59,606 nucleotides of DNA from Flavobacterium sp. (GTDB taxonomy: Bacteria > Bacteroidota > Bacteroidia > Flavobacteriales > Flavobacteriaceae): positions 1-59,606 of the forward strand of contig NZ_JAMWYY010000014.1 in assembly GCF_024305175.1 (NCBI RefSeq), written 5' to 3'. The first letter of the stretch is position 1; each line of letters begins with the position of its first letter. The notes below the pieces were generated by a model, which saw only the letters and a list, made by a program, of their open reading frames with translations, was not told where the DNA came from and did not search any database. Positions 45,797 through 54,107 of the stretch are shown here, one piece after another. The translations under genes were made by a program, and so were the position numbers.

Positions 45797-46474
45797 TTAC
45801 AAGAGTAAATTACCGTCTTCCAGTACTATTTTACGGTCACTATTATCAGCAATATCATTATCATGCGTTACTGCTATAATAGTCTGCCCAAAATCTGACG
45901 ACAGCTGCCTGAAGATATCAAAAACAATCTTACTGTTTTTACTGTCAAGATTTCCTGTAGGTTCATCGCACATTATTATTGCAGGGTCATTTATAAGTGC
46001 ACGAGCTATAGATATTCGTTGTTGCTGCCCGCCGCTAAGTTTAGAGGCAGGTTTTTGTGCCTGGTCTTCAAGTCCCAGTATTCTAAGTTTTTCCATAGCT
46101 TTATGCTCAATTTCCTCTCTGCTTAGCCTGCCCAGCTTCATAGCGGGTATCATTATATTTTTAAGGCATGTAAATTCAGGCAGCAAATAGTGAAACTGAA
46201 AAACAAAGCCGATATTTTCATTTCGTATGGATGCAAGCGTGTCTATGCTGCTGCCGGTTATGTTTTTACCGAGTATTTCTATACTGCCTTCATAATCCCT
46301 ATCCATAGTGCTTAGGCAGTACAGCAAAGTAGATTTGCCTGAACCGCTTTTACCAACCAGCGTAAGGAATTCACCTTTAAATACCTCGATATTTATATCA
46401 TTAAGTACCCTGAATTTTACAGGATCATAAAAATATTTAGTAACCGAGTGTGTTTTTAATACTGTAGTTTGCAT
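45797..46474 (-). CDS. ABC transporter ATP-binding protein (MacB/LolD type)
   Basis: A 225-residue ATPase. Walker A is GKSGSGKST (about residues 41-49). The signature is KLSGGQQQRISIARAL, Walker B is AIIMCDEPTGNLD, and a switch His follows in IIAVTHDNDIAD. It ends the four-gene efflux operon, 3 bp after the permease. Pairing with a FtsX-fold permease, a membrane-fusion lipoprotein and TolC makes it a MacAB-TolC-like export pump. The substrate is unknown; drugs, lipids or peptides are typical. Confidence 0.94.
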   Translation of the reverse strand: MQTTVLKTHSVTKYFYDPVKFRVLNDINIEVFKGEFLTLVGKSGSGKSTLLYCLSTMDRDYEGSIEILGKNITGSSIDTLASIRNENIGFVFQFHYLLPEFTCLKNIMIPAMKLGRLSREEIEHKAMEKLRILGLEDQAQKPASKLSGGQQQRISIARALINDPAIIMCDEPTGNLDSKNSKIVFDIFRQLSSDFGQTIIAVTHDNDIADNSDRKIVLEDGNLLL

Positions 46475-46477
46475 AGC

Positions 46478-47707
46478 TTATCGTCTGAAAATTGAAACAG
46501 GATCAACTTTTGATGCTTTCCTGGCAGGAAAATATCCTGCACAAATAGTTATGCCCAAACCTAAAAGGAAACTTTTCATAAATATTACTAACTCAAAATA
46601 TATTGGAAAGTAACCTATAGGCGGGCCTACATATATTCCCGACATTAATTTTACCATGATCAGGCCTATGCATACACCTGCAAATGTGCCAAGAAGGCCC
46701 ATGATAAAAGCTTCGGAAACAAATATGCGTATAACATCTTTACCCGAAAAGCCAATAGCTTTAAGTATAGCAATGTCATTTATTTTTTGTGAAACAGTCA
46801 TGTTAAGTATATTATATATGCCAAACCCCGCAACAAGCAGTATAGAGAGTGATATTGCACCCATCATGAGCCCTCTTACACTGTCTCCGGCAAGCACGTC
46901 GGCATTAGTGGTCTTCCAGTCTTCTACCGTATACTCTGTTAATTGTTTTAGCATGCCAACATATGCTTCCGATTCATCCGGGTCTGGCGTGTTGGCATAA
47001 ATGGCAGAAACAAAATCAGGTCCTTCTTTAAGGAATTGCTGTGCCGTAACAATATTTGTGTAGCACTTGGAACTGTCGTTAAAATCGCTGCCTGTAGAAA
47101 AAATGCCTACTATCTTTAGCACTTTTACCACACCATAAGACGATGATACAGTTATATTGTCGTCTACAGTCAGGCTCAGCTTATCGCTGATACTACTGCC
47201 TATAATTATTCCATTCTTGTTATCCTGCAACGCCATAAGGCTGCCTGCCACCATATATTCATTAAAGTTGAACATGGCACTATAATCCATAATGCTAACC
47301 CCGTTGCCGGTTCCCTTAATCTGGGTGCTGCCACGGCTGTAAAAAGCATCAAAGTTTACCTGTGCTATAGCGTTGGTTATGTAGGGCTGTTTCTTAACAT
47401 TGTTAAGTAATGCTTCGGGATTAATTATTTTTTTTGAAACATTGGTAATCTGGGGGTTAATGATAACAGTTAGAGTATTTTTATGCGCAACCAGTGGCTT
47501 GCTCATTATGTCATCCTTGTAAATTTTAATGTGTGCATTGCTCTTAAATATCTCATTTCGCGAATATTTTGTAAATCCGGCACTAAGTGAGTTCATGAAC
47601 AGGTAAATAGCCATACCAATTGTTACACCCAGCGCAGCTGTTATTGTCTGCTTTTTCCGCGAGAGTATATGTGTGAGTGCTATGCTGTAATTTACATTTA
47701 GTTTCAT
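46478..47707 (-). CDS. ABC transporter permease (MacB/FtsX type)
   Basis: A 409-residue permease with the MacB topology: one N-terminal helix (about 22-42), a periplasmic domain of about 220 residues, then three C-terminal helices near 285-305, 335-355 and 370-395. The FtsX motif region VSQKINDIAILKAIGFSGKD is intact. Unlike E. coli MacB, the ATPase is a separate gene (3 bp downstream). The upstream adaptor gene stops 6 bp before it. The complete operon suggests a functional pump. Confidence 0.93.
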   Translation of the reverse strand: MKLNVNYSIALTHILSRKKQTITAALGVTIGMAIYLFMNSLSAGFTKYSRNEIFKSNAHIKIYKDDIMSKPLVAHKNTLTVIINPQITNVSKKIINPEALLNNVKKQPYITNAIAQVNFDAFYSRGSTQIKGTGNGVSIMDYSAMFNFNEYMVAGSLMALQDNKNGIIIGSSISDKLSLTVDDNITVSSSYGVVKVLKIVGIFSTGSDFNDSSKCYTNIVTAQQFLKEGPDFVSAIYANTPDPDESEAYVGMLKQLTEYTVEDWKTTNADVLAGDSVRGLMMGAISLSILLVAGFGIYNILNMTVSQKINDIAILKAIGFSGKDVIRIFVSEAFIMGLLGTFAGVCIGLIMVKLMSGIYVGPPIGYFPIYFELVIFMKSFLLGLGITICAGYFPARKASKVDPVSIFRR

Positions 47708-47713
47708 AGCTGT

Positions 47714-48853
47714 CTATTTACCCAGTTGTGCACCTACTTCTGATGTTTTCATCTTATTGGCACTTAGCTGGTCTGTTACTAATATGGTACTATCATTTAT
47801 ACCCTCCAGCACCTGCACCCATTCATTGCTTACAAAATTGGTTTTCACTTTTGTTTTCTCATCCTTGCCTTTAATTTGTACATATCCGTTATAGTCAATA
47901 TAACTGCGGGGTATCAACAGCGCATTATCATGCCGGGCTACAACAATATTACTTTGCAGTTGGGTTTGTGCAACCTTAAAGTCAATTGGCTCATTAAAAA
48001 TAATCCTGCACACAAAAGATTGTGTTTCTTCATCAAACGATGGATATATTTTATCAACAGTGCCATTGTACACCTTGTTTTTTTCAGTATTAAGCTCTAA
48101 ATAGGCTTTTTGCCCCATTTTAACTTTTGCAATGTTGGCTTCATCAACATTTACTTTGGCATATATCACATCAGCGCTGCCTATGGTAGCAATAACATCA
48201 CCACGTTTTACATAATCACCTGTTACCTTAAATTTCTGGTACACTTTTCCTTCTGAAACTGCTGTTATGCGGTTGTTACCAAGCGTCTCTGCATTAATCT
48301 GTTTGCTGGCTCTGTTAGTAATTTCCTCCTGGCGTGCCTGCTGCTGCCTGTTTCTGTAATCTTCAAGTGCAGATAGGTAGTTGGTTTTCGATGTCTGGTA
48401 GTCAAGGTAAATATCCTCATATTCCACTTTTGATATACTGTTGCTTTCAAGCAGTTTACGGTACCGCTGTTCCTGCTGCGCATCTTGCTCCATTTTTTTA
48501 CATGAAAGCTCTACATTCTGTTTTGCCTGTTGAAGCAAGGGGGCTGAAGATGCAGTATTTGCCTGTGCTATGCGGTAAAGCTGGGTAGCGCTTTGAGTGT
48601 TAAAAAGATTTTCTTTATTGTCTATAACAGCTAATACTTGTCCCTTTTTAATGAGGTCACCCTCCTCAAAACTCACTTCAGTAAGATAGCCGTCGCTCAA
48701 GGCAGTAAGCTCATAAGTATCCTTAGCCTCCAGATATCCTGATGCAAAAACTGTTTCTATAACATCTTTTCGTACAGGCTTTTTTTCTTCAAGCTTTTTT
48801 CCGCATGATGCTATTGCCAGGCATAAGAACAATATCCACAATCGAGTTTTCAT
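47714..48853 (-). CDS. Periplasmic adaptor lipoprotein of the MacAB-type pump (MFP)
   Basis: A 379-residue membrane-fusion protein anchored by a lipobox AIASC, Cys17. Order: a barrel/lipoyl half (GYLTEVSFEEGDLIKKGQVL), a coiled-coil hairpin (about residues 90-170), the second lipoyl half, then a barrel domain with YAKVNVDEANIAKVKMGQKA. It links the permease to the TolC channel. The gene starts 1 bp after the TolC gene and is followed 6 bp later by the permease. Confidence 0.92.
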   Translation of the reverse strand: MKTRLWILFLCLAIASCGKKLEEKKPVRKDVIETVFASGYLEAKDTYELTALSDGYLTEVSFEEGDLIKKGQVLAVIDNKENLFNTQSATQLYRIAQANTASSAPLLQQAKQNVELSCKKMEQDAQQEQRYRKLLESNSISKVEYEDIYLDYQTSKTNYLSALEDYRNRQQQARQEEITNRASKQINAETLGNNRITAVSEGKVYQKFKVTGDYVKRGDVIATIGSADVIYAKVNVDEANIAKVKMGQKAYLELNTEKNKVYNGTVDKIYPSFDEETQSFVCRIIFNEPIDFKVAQTQLQSNIVVARHDNALLIPRSYIDYNGYVQIKGKDEKTKVKTNFVSNEWVQVLEGINDSTILVTDQLSANKMKTSEVGAQLGK

Positions 48854-48854
48854 G

Positions 48855-50174
48855 TTAATTTATTTTATTATTTATATCAATCTTTGCCCGTGCAAGCAGT
48901 ACGCTTATCCTTGATGATATAAGGGCATAATCTGCATTAATCATGGTATTATAGCTGTTAAGCGCATCATCAAGGGCCAGAACTCCTTCGCGGTAAAGGT
49001 TCATATTTTTAGTATAGGACTCTTTCCTAAGGGCAAGTATTGCTACATCATTTGTGTATTGCGACACCGCTTTTTCAAAATCGTTTTGGAGCTGCTTGTT
49101 TTCAAGGGTTGCTTTTATTTTAGCCTGTTCTGTTTTTTGCTGTGCTATTATATAGTCATATCTTGCATTAATAGTGTTGGCAACCTGGGTGCCGGTGGGT
49201 AAGGGTATAGACAGCTTAAACCCAATATACCTGCTGTTAATCCAATCACCGTCAAAAACACTGAAATTAGTATTAAACAACTGCCATGATTGAGAAAATT
49301 CTGCCGATAAGGTTGGCAAGAATTGTTTTTTGTAATACCTGTAATTGCTTAATGCATATTTTTCATTCAGTATACTATTTTCAACAGCAAGTTTGTTTAA
49401 AGTTGCTTTTGGGGCAAGAACAGCGGAAGCTGCATTAGCGGCATCTTCTATAATTAATTCTGTAGCTTCAGGAATGTCACATAGAATTTTAAGTAGCAGA
49501 TAATATTTTTCAAGTAAATAACCTGACTGGTTAGAGCTTTCTATAGCAGAAAGCTGGGTAACCCGGGCATCATTTACTTCCTGAAGCCGTATAAGCCCCT
49601 GTTTGTATTTATTTTCAGAAACAATATAAAGGCTGTCGGCTATTGCTTTATTTACAGTGTTGCTTTTTAGTTGTTCCTGTAGCGTTACTACATTAAAATA
49701 AGCTGATGCAATATCTTCATATAGTGATTTGAGATTTAGTTTATTATCTGATTCCTGAAGTTTTATATTGATTTTTGATAGCTTTAGGTTTTCCCAACCG
49801 GGCAGGTTGAGCAGTTTTACCTCTGCTGATTGTGTTCCTGTTGTTGTGTAGCGCACACCTGTAGTTACATTTGTAAAGGTTCCCGGCTGCCCGCCAAATA
49901 TTTCTGCAGGAAAAACTGATACAGGAAGCTTAGTATTATCTACAAACCGGAGGGTGTTGCTCCCCGATATGTCAAGTAAGTTTATAACAGCTGCTAATTT
50001 TGCCTTTTTAGCCTGTATAAGCCTAAGGCTGTCTGATTTTGTTGCTATGCTTTGCCTGCCTGCATAAGCAAGCATTTCATCAAGAGATGTAACTCTTACC
50101 TGAGCCTTAATTTGCATTACAGTAGTGCAAAGGCATATCAGAATGAGAATATTAAAATATGATCTCCTTACCAT
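48855..50174 (-). CDS. TolC-family outer-membrane efflux protein
   Basis: A 439-residue channel protein. I start it at 50172-50174 (MVRRSYFNILILICLCTTVM), because the earlier ATG in the frame adds only a hydrophilic stub. The signal peptide ends QIKAQ. The body has the long paired helices of OEP repeats (AKKAKLAAVINLLD, LREQLKS-type stretches). It opens the pump operon, 94 bp after the LytTR regulator gene. That gap carries the direct repeats described separately. Confidence 0.9.
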   Translation of the reverse strand: MVRRSYFNILILICLCTTVMQIKAQVRVTSLDEMLAYAGRQSIATKSDSLRLIQAKKAKLAAVINLLDISGSNTLRFVDNTKLPVSVFPAEIFGGQPGTFTNVTTGVRYTTTGTQSAEVKLLNLPGWENLKLSKINIKLQESDNKLNLKSLYEDIASAYFNVVTLQEQLKSNTVNKAIADSLYIVSENKYKQGLIRLQEVNDARVTQLSAIESSNQSGYLLEKYYLLLKILCDIPEATELIIEDAANAASAVLAPKATLNKLAVENSILNEKYALSNYRYYKKQFLPTLSAEFSQSWQLFNTNFSVFDGDWINSRYIGFKLSIPLPTGTQVANTINARYDYIIAQQKTEQAKIKATLENKQLQNDFEKAVSQYTNDVAILALRKESYTKNMNLYREGVLALDDALNSYNTMINADYALISSRISVLLARAKIDINNKIN

Positions 50175-50192
50175 AAAGCAATGTTTATGGTA

Positions 50193-50200
50193 CAAAGTTG
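50193..50200 (-). promoter_or_regulatory. Possible -7 box of the MacAB-type operon
   Basis: Reads CAACTTTG on the minus strand, one mismatch from TAnnTTTG, 19 bp before the TolC start codon. The direct repeats at 50241-50270 lie about 40-70 bp upstream of it. Confidence 0.4.
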
Positions 50201-50240
50201 CTCACATATTTAAACAGCTAAAAGAGTTCTTTAATTGAAA

Positions 50241-50270
50241 CGGACAAACTTGTCCTTAAAATGGACAATT
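50241..50270 (-). promoter_or_regulatory. Phased direct repeats, candidate LytTR binding site
   Basis: Two similar 9-mers, CGGACAAAC (50241-50249) and TGGACAATT (50262-50270), begin exactly 21 bp apart with 12 bp between them. That is the geometry known for LytTR proteins such as AgrA. The left one is also half of an inverted repeat GGACAA-AC-TTGTCC (50242-50255). The site lies between the LytTR regulator gene and the TolC gene, upstream of a possible -7 box. Confidence 0.55.
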
Positions 50271-51036
50271 AGTTTAAGGTAAGCCACTCAATAAAAGCTG
50301 TGGTTTTTTCTTTTGGGACTAAAACCTGCCTGTTGCAAGGGATAGTTAAATTAATAAGTAATTTTCGGTTAAAATGATGATTCAGGTCTTTTACAGCTGT
50401 TCGGTTTACAAGCATTTGCCTGTTTACCCTGAAAAATAAAGGCCCGGCTATTGCTTCTGTTCTTTCAAGATTATTTGACACCAGCAATTGCTCTTTACTG
50501 AAAGTAACTGCATACAGGTGTGCCTCTTCTTTAAAGAAAAGGGCTATATCTGTAAACAGGTAGGGGATAAGCTTATCACCTTTATGTATTATTATCGAAG
50601 TAACTTTTTTAGTTTGGGGTACCAGCATTTCTTTTATAAAATCATGAAATTCGGGCACGCCGGCCGGCAAAAATTTTTTTTCAAGCAGCTTGTATTTTTG
50701 CAGCGATGCCCCTACTGTGTCAACTGAAAAGGGTTTAAGAAGATAGTCGATACCAAAACACCCGAAAGCCTTAAGGGCATATTCGTTATAGGCTGTACAA
50801 AATATTACCGGAACTGTTGGCGTAAACTCATCATATACAGTAAAGATCTGGCCATCGCCCAGTTCAATATCAGAAATAATTAAATCATAGCTTATATTAC
50901 CTTGCTCAAAAAAAGCTCTCGATTGTGCTACTGAATGTAAATATGCTACAATATTTATGGTACTGTCTACAGATTTAAGTGTGCGTTCTAAATCCCTGCA
51001 GGTTAGCATTTCATCTTCTATAATAACTACATCCAT
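50269..51036 (-). CDS. LytTR-family response regulator of the efflux operon
   Basis: A 255-residue regulator. The receiver has Glu7-Asp8-Glu9 (VIIEDEMLT) and phosphoacceptor Asp56 in LIISDIELGDG, with Lys in IDYLLKPFSV. The LytTR domain (about 140-255) has TSIIIHKGDKLIPYLFTDIA and FFRVNRQMLVNRTAVKDL. It starts 1 bp after the sensor kinase gene. Downstream, 94 bp away, lies the TolC-headed pump operon with candidate binding repeats, so pump control is the likely role. Confidence 0.93.
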   Translation of the reverse strand: MDVVIIEDEMLTCRDLERTLKSVDSTINIVAYLHSVAQSRAFFEQGNISYDLIISDIELGDGQIFTVYDEFTPTVPVIFCTAYNEYALKAFGCFGIDYLLKPFSVDTVGASLQKYKLLEKKFLPAGVPEFHDFIKEMLVPQTKKVTSIIIHKGDKLIPYLFTDIALFFKEEAHLYAVTFSKEQLLVSNNLERTEAIAGPLFFRVNRQMLVNRTAVKDLNHHFNRKLLINLTIPCNRQVLVPKEKTTAFIEWLTLN

Positions 51037-51963
51037 CTAGCCAATAGTAATTTTAACAGTAAAAAAGTGTTCATCCTCTTCTTTCTCAAGCGGTAACCCT
51101 GTAAGCAGCAGCAGCCGTTCGTTAAGATTTTTAAGGCCGAGACCGGAGCGTTCGGTTAAGCGCACACCGGTTTTGTTATTACTAACGCAAATTTTGCTGC
51201 CTTCATTATACAGTTTAATCAAAAGTGGGTTTCCAGGTGTAAAATAGTTATGCTTTATAGCATTTTCTACCAAAAGCTGTAAAGCAAAAACAGGTATCTT
51301 ATTGCTGTGTAATTCTAATGCTATGTTTTCTGAACATTGTAAGGCTTCCCCAAACCTATACTCCTGCAGCTCAATATAGCTTTTAGTAAAACTTATTTCG
51401 TCAGATAATTGTACCATGTTTACATGGTTTCCGTGTGTACTGTACCGCATAAAATCTGATAGTTTAAGCGTATATTTTTCAGCATTTACAGGGTCTTCAT
51501 GTATCAGAGATTTGAGGGTAGCCAGGGTATTGAACAAAAAGTGCGGCTGAAGTTGCTGTACTAATAGCTGTTTTTGCGCCTCAAGGTTAGCAATTTTAAG
51601 ATTATTAATTTCAATGCGTGCCGCTGCTTTGGCCTCCTGCAACCGTACAACATCAATAATGATAAGTATGAAGGTATTAATAAAAATAAGGGATAGTACC
51701 GGATATACAGATGATATACCAGTTACCGGAGGGTTTTCTGCACCTGCAATTCTGCCAATTGTTACTGTAGTAAGATGAATGATTATTGTTATAATGTAGC
51801 TTATACCATAGCGCAAATAGTTCGATTTGTTACTTAATATATCAGTAATATATAAGTTGATATTCCAAAAAATAAATATACCAATAGTCAGAATACAAAA
51901 TATAATTCCTATTTCACTTATAGGCAATTTCTGCAGAAGCAATAGGGGGCTGAGCCCAAACAA
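51037..51963 (-). CDS. LytS-type sensor histidine kinase of the efflux operon
   Basis: At least 308 residues. Helices lie near 17-35, 53-72 and 86-107, followed by a coiled linker and the kinase core with phosphoacceptor His141 in QLQPHFLFNTLATLKSLIHE, then the ATPase motifs LLVENAIKHNYF and GLGLKNLNERL. The start is doubtful: the codon at 51963 is TTG, no in-frame ATG exists upstream, and the frame stays open for more than 20 hydrophobic codons beyond it (NFKIAAVFSPALGLFG). The true N-terminus may lie further upstream at a non-ATG codon. Confidence 0.88.
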   Translation of the reverse strand: MFGLSPLLLLQKLPISEIGIIFCILTIGIFIFWNINLYITDILSNKSNYLRYGISYIITIIIHLTTVTIGRIAGAENPPVTGISSVYPVLSLIFINTFILIIIDVVRLQEAKAAARIEINNLKIANLEAQKQLLVQQLQPHFLFNTLATLKSLIHEDPVNAEKYTLKLSDFMRYSTHGNHVNMVQLSDEISFTKSYIELQEYRFGEALQCSENIALELHSNKIPVFALQLLVENAIKHNYFTPGNPLLIKLYNEGSKICVSNNKTGVRLTERSGLGLKNLNERLLLLTGLPLEKEEDEHFFTVKITIG

Positions 51964-52141
51964 GCCAAGGGCAGGGGAAAAAACAGCGGCTATTTTAAAG
52001 TTTCTGCTAATGGCTGATTTTATTTGTTGGGGTATAAAACAAATATAGTTAATTGTTAAAGCAATAAAACAAGGCTTTCTATCATTCAGATAAATTTTTA
52101 TGAAAATTATATTAAATATTTTTTTAATTAAAAATATTATC

Positions 52142-52168
52142 TGACATTTGCGTCAGACGTAACCGTCA
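52142..52168. promoter_or_regulatory. Double operator in front of the tetR gene
   Basis: Two head-to-tail palindromes share one base. The left one, 52142-52155, is TGACATTTGCGTCA. The right one, 52155-52168, is AGACGTAACCGTCA. Both fit GAC-N6-GTC with 13-bp spacing. The element ends 10 bp before the TetR start codon. The same double arrangement stands in front of the efflux operon at 52805-52831. Confidence 0.8.
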
Positions 52169-52178
52169 AAATATTTAA

Positions 52179-52784
52179 ATGGAAAATAGCGATACAATAG
52201 AAGATCAGATTTTAGTTGCAGCCTTTCAGGTGTTTGTAGAGAAGGGCTTCGAGAATGCTAAGATGCAGGACATTGCAGCGGTTGTCGGCATTAAAAGAAC
52301 TGTGCTGAATTACTATTTTAGGTCTAAAGAGCTGTTGTATCATAAAATTGCTAAAACCGTAATAAGTCAAACTTTGCCGGTAATACTTAAAACACTTAAT
52401 AGTGACTTACCCGTTAATGAAAAAATTGAGGCATTTGTTTCGGTTTATATAAATACAGGCTTAAAGAATCCGTTTTTACCTCTTTTTATTGTCAATGAAC
52501 TTAACAGTTTAGGAGATAAATTTATAGATATAGTATTTGAGGGCCATTCGCCTAACGTTGAACCTTTTTTAGCTCAATTAGAAGCAGAGATGGAAAAAGG
52601 AAAGATTATCAGGATGAAGCCAATACAAATTTTAATACATATTTTTTCGTTATGTGCTTTTCCTTTAATTGCAAGACCTATGATAAAAATCCTGACCCAT
52701 TGCAATAACGATGAATATTTATTATTGATAGAAGAAAGAAAAAAAGAAGTTGTAAGATTTGTTTTAAAAGGCATAACACCATAA
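52179..52784 (+). CDS. TetR/AcrR-family transcriptional regulator
   Basis: A 201-residue repressor. The N-terminal helix-turn-helix (residues 8-55) has ILVAAFQVFVEKGFENAKMQ, DIAAVVGIKRTVLNYYFRSK and LLYHKIAKT. The C-terminal ligand domain is all-helical. A double palindromic operator overlaps its promoter region, and a matching one lies in front of the ABC efflux operon 62 bp downstream. It therefore probably represses both and is released by a pump substrate, as CecR does for ybhGFSR in E. coli. Confidence 0.93.
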   Translation: MENSDTIEDQILVAAFQVFVEKGFENAKMQDIAAVVGIKRTVLNYYFRSKELLYHKIAKTVISQTLPVILKTLNSDLPVNEKIEAFVSVYINTGLKNPFLPLFIVNELNSLGDKFIDIVFEGHSPNVEPFLAQLEAEMEKGKIIRMKPIQILIHIFSLCAFPLIARPMIKILTHCNNDEYLLLIEERKKEVVRFVLKGITP

Positions 52785-52804
52785 CTATTTTTTTGAAAAT
52801 TAAC

Positions 52805-52831
52805 TGACACGTGTGTCAAACATTAGTGTCA
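52805..52831. promoter_or_regulatory. Double operator in front of the ABC efflux operon
   Basis: The left palindrome, 52805-52818, is TGACACGTGTGTCA (arms TGACAC and GTGTCA). The right one, 52818-52831, is AAACATTAGTGTCA, with one degenerate half. Nineteen of 27 positions are identical to the element before tetR, with the same length and spacing. It ends 14 bp before the TolC start. Confidence 0.8.
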
Positions 52832-52845
52832 TTAAAGTAAGTTTT

Positions 52846-54093
52846 ATGAAAAAAATTATTATCCTATTCCTGATTTTTAGTCATAGCATTAACGCACAGG
52901 AAATTGAGCTTGAATATTGCTTACAGCAGGTAACTACCCATTATCCTATTTTTAAACGTAAGGACATTGAAAAAGAAATAAATGAAATTTCAAAGAAAAT
53001 AAACCATAATACCTGGTTGCCTCAGTTAGCTTTAAACGGGCAGGCAAGTTATCAGTCAGATGTTACTCAGGTTTCTTTGCCACAATCGCCTATAGACCCT
53101 TTGAGCAAAGACCAGTATAAAGTATATGTTGATTTGAACCAAAAAATATATGACGGCGGAATTACAAAAATCAAAAACGACATACAAACGCTATCATCGC
53201 AAATAATTACAAGTAATATAGAAAGCGAAATACACAACATAAAGCAGCAAACACAGCAATATTTCTTTCATGCGTTACTGGCCCAGGAAAAAATAGTTAT
53301 TTACAAAATAAACCAGTATGAAATTGAGCAAAGGATAAAAGTAGCAGAGGCAAGTGTAAAATTCGGTACCTTAAAACAAAGTGAAGCAGATATACTACAG
53401 GTAGAACTTTATAAAATTGAGCAGCAGATTATCCAGTCTGTATTTGATAAAAAAATTGCTGTAGAGGTTATCAACCTTTTTACCGGCTTGTCTTTAAGTG
53501 CTGAAACCACTTTTATTATTCCTGAGCCTGTTGTTATTGCCTCTGATAATTTTGAGAACAGGCCGGAATATAAATCATTCCGTTTTCAGAAAGAAAGCCT
53601 CGATAAAAATTACGGTTTAAAAGTTTCAGACTTATTACCAAAGCTAAATTTATTTGGGCAGGGGGGGTATGGCAGGCCCGGGCTAAATCAGCTAAGCAAT
53701 ACATTTGATACCTATTACATTGTTGGGGCCCGGCTAAACTGGGATTTTTCGGGATTTTACAACAAAAAGAAAAATAAGGAGATAACACAGCTTCAAAAAA
53801 ACAGTATTGATGCACAGAAGGAATCTTTAGATTATAACCTAAAATCCCAAAAGATTAGCTTAGAGCAAAATTCAAATCAGCTTACTGAATTAATTGAAAA
53901 GGACAAAAAAATAATAGGCCTTAGGGAAAATATAAGTAAAGTAGCTGCTTCAGAATTTGATAATGGTGTTATTAATGCGACCAGCTTTTTAATTGAAAAG
54001 AATGCAGAAATACAGGCTAAGCAATCCTTAAAAATTCATGAGATCCAAAAGATTGAAATACAATACAATATAAAATTATTGACTGGTAACTAA
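52846..54093 (+). CDS. TolC-family outer-membrane channel of the YbhGFSR-type pump
   Basis: A 415-residue channel started at ATG 52846. The open frame extends back into the operator, which rules out the earlier ATG. The signal peptide (LIFSHSINAQ) precedes two OEP repeats of long coiled helices (NEISKKINHNTWLPQLALNG, ALLAQEKIVIYKINQYEIEQ). It is the first gene of the operon and supplies the outer-membrane exit duct, as in tripartite pumps. The adaptor gene begins 14 bp downstream. Confidence 0.9.
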   Translation: MKKIIILFLIFSHSINAQEIELEYCLQQVTTHYPIFKRKDIEKEINEISKKINHNTWLPQLALNGQASYQSDVTQVSLPQSPIDPLSKDQYKVYVDLNQKIYDGGITKIKNDIQTLSSQIITSNIESEIHNIKQQTQQYFFHALLAQEKIVIYKINQYEIEQRIKVAEASVKFGTLKQSEADILQVELYKIEQQIIQSVFDKKIAVEVINLFTGLSLSAETTFIIPEPVVIASDNFENRPEYKSFRFQKESLDKNYGLKVSDLLPKLNLFGQGGYGRPGLNQLSNTFDTYYIVGARLNWDFSGFYNKKKNKEITQLQKNSIDAQKESLDYNLKSQKISLEQNSNQLTELIEKDKKIIGLRENISKVAASEFDNGVINATSFLIEKNAEIQAKQSLKIHEIQKIEIQYNIKLLTGN

Positions 54094-54107
54094 AAAATAA
54101 TATTAAG

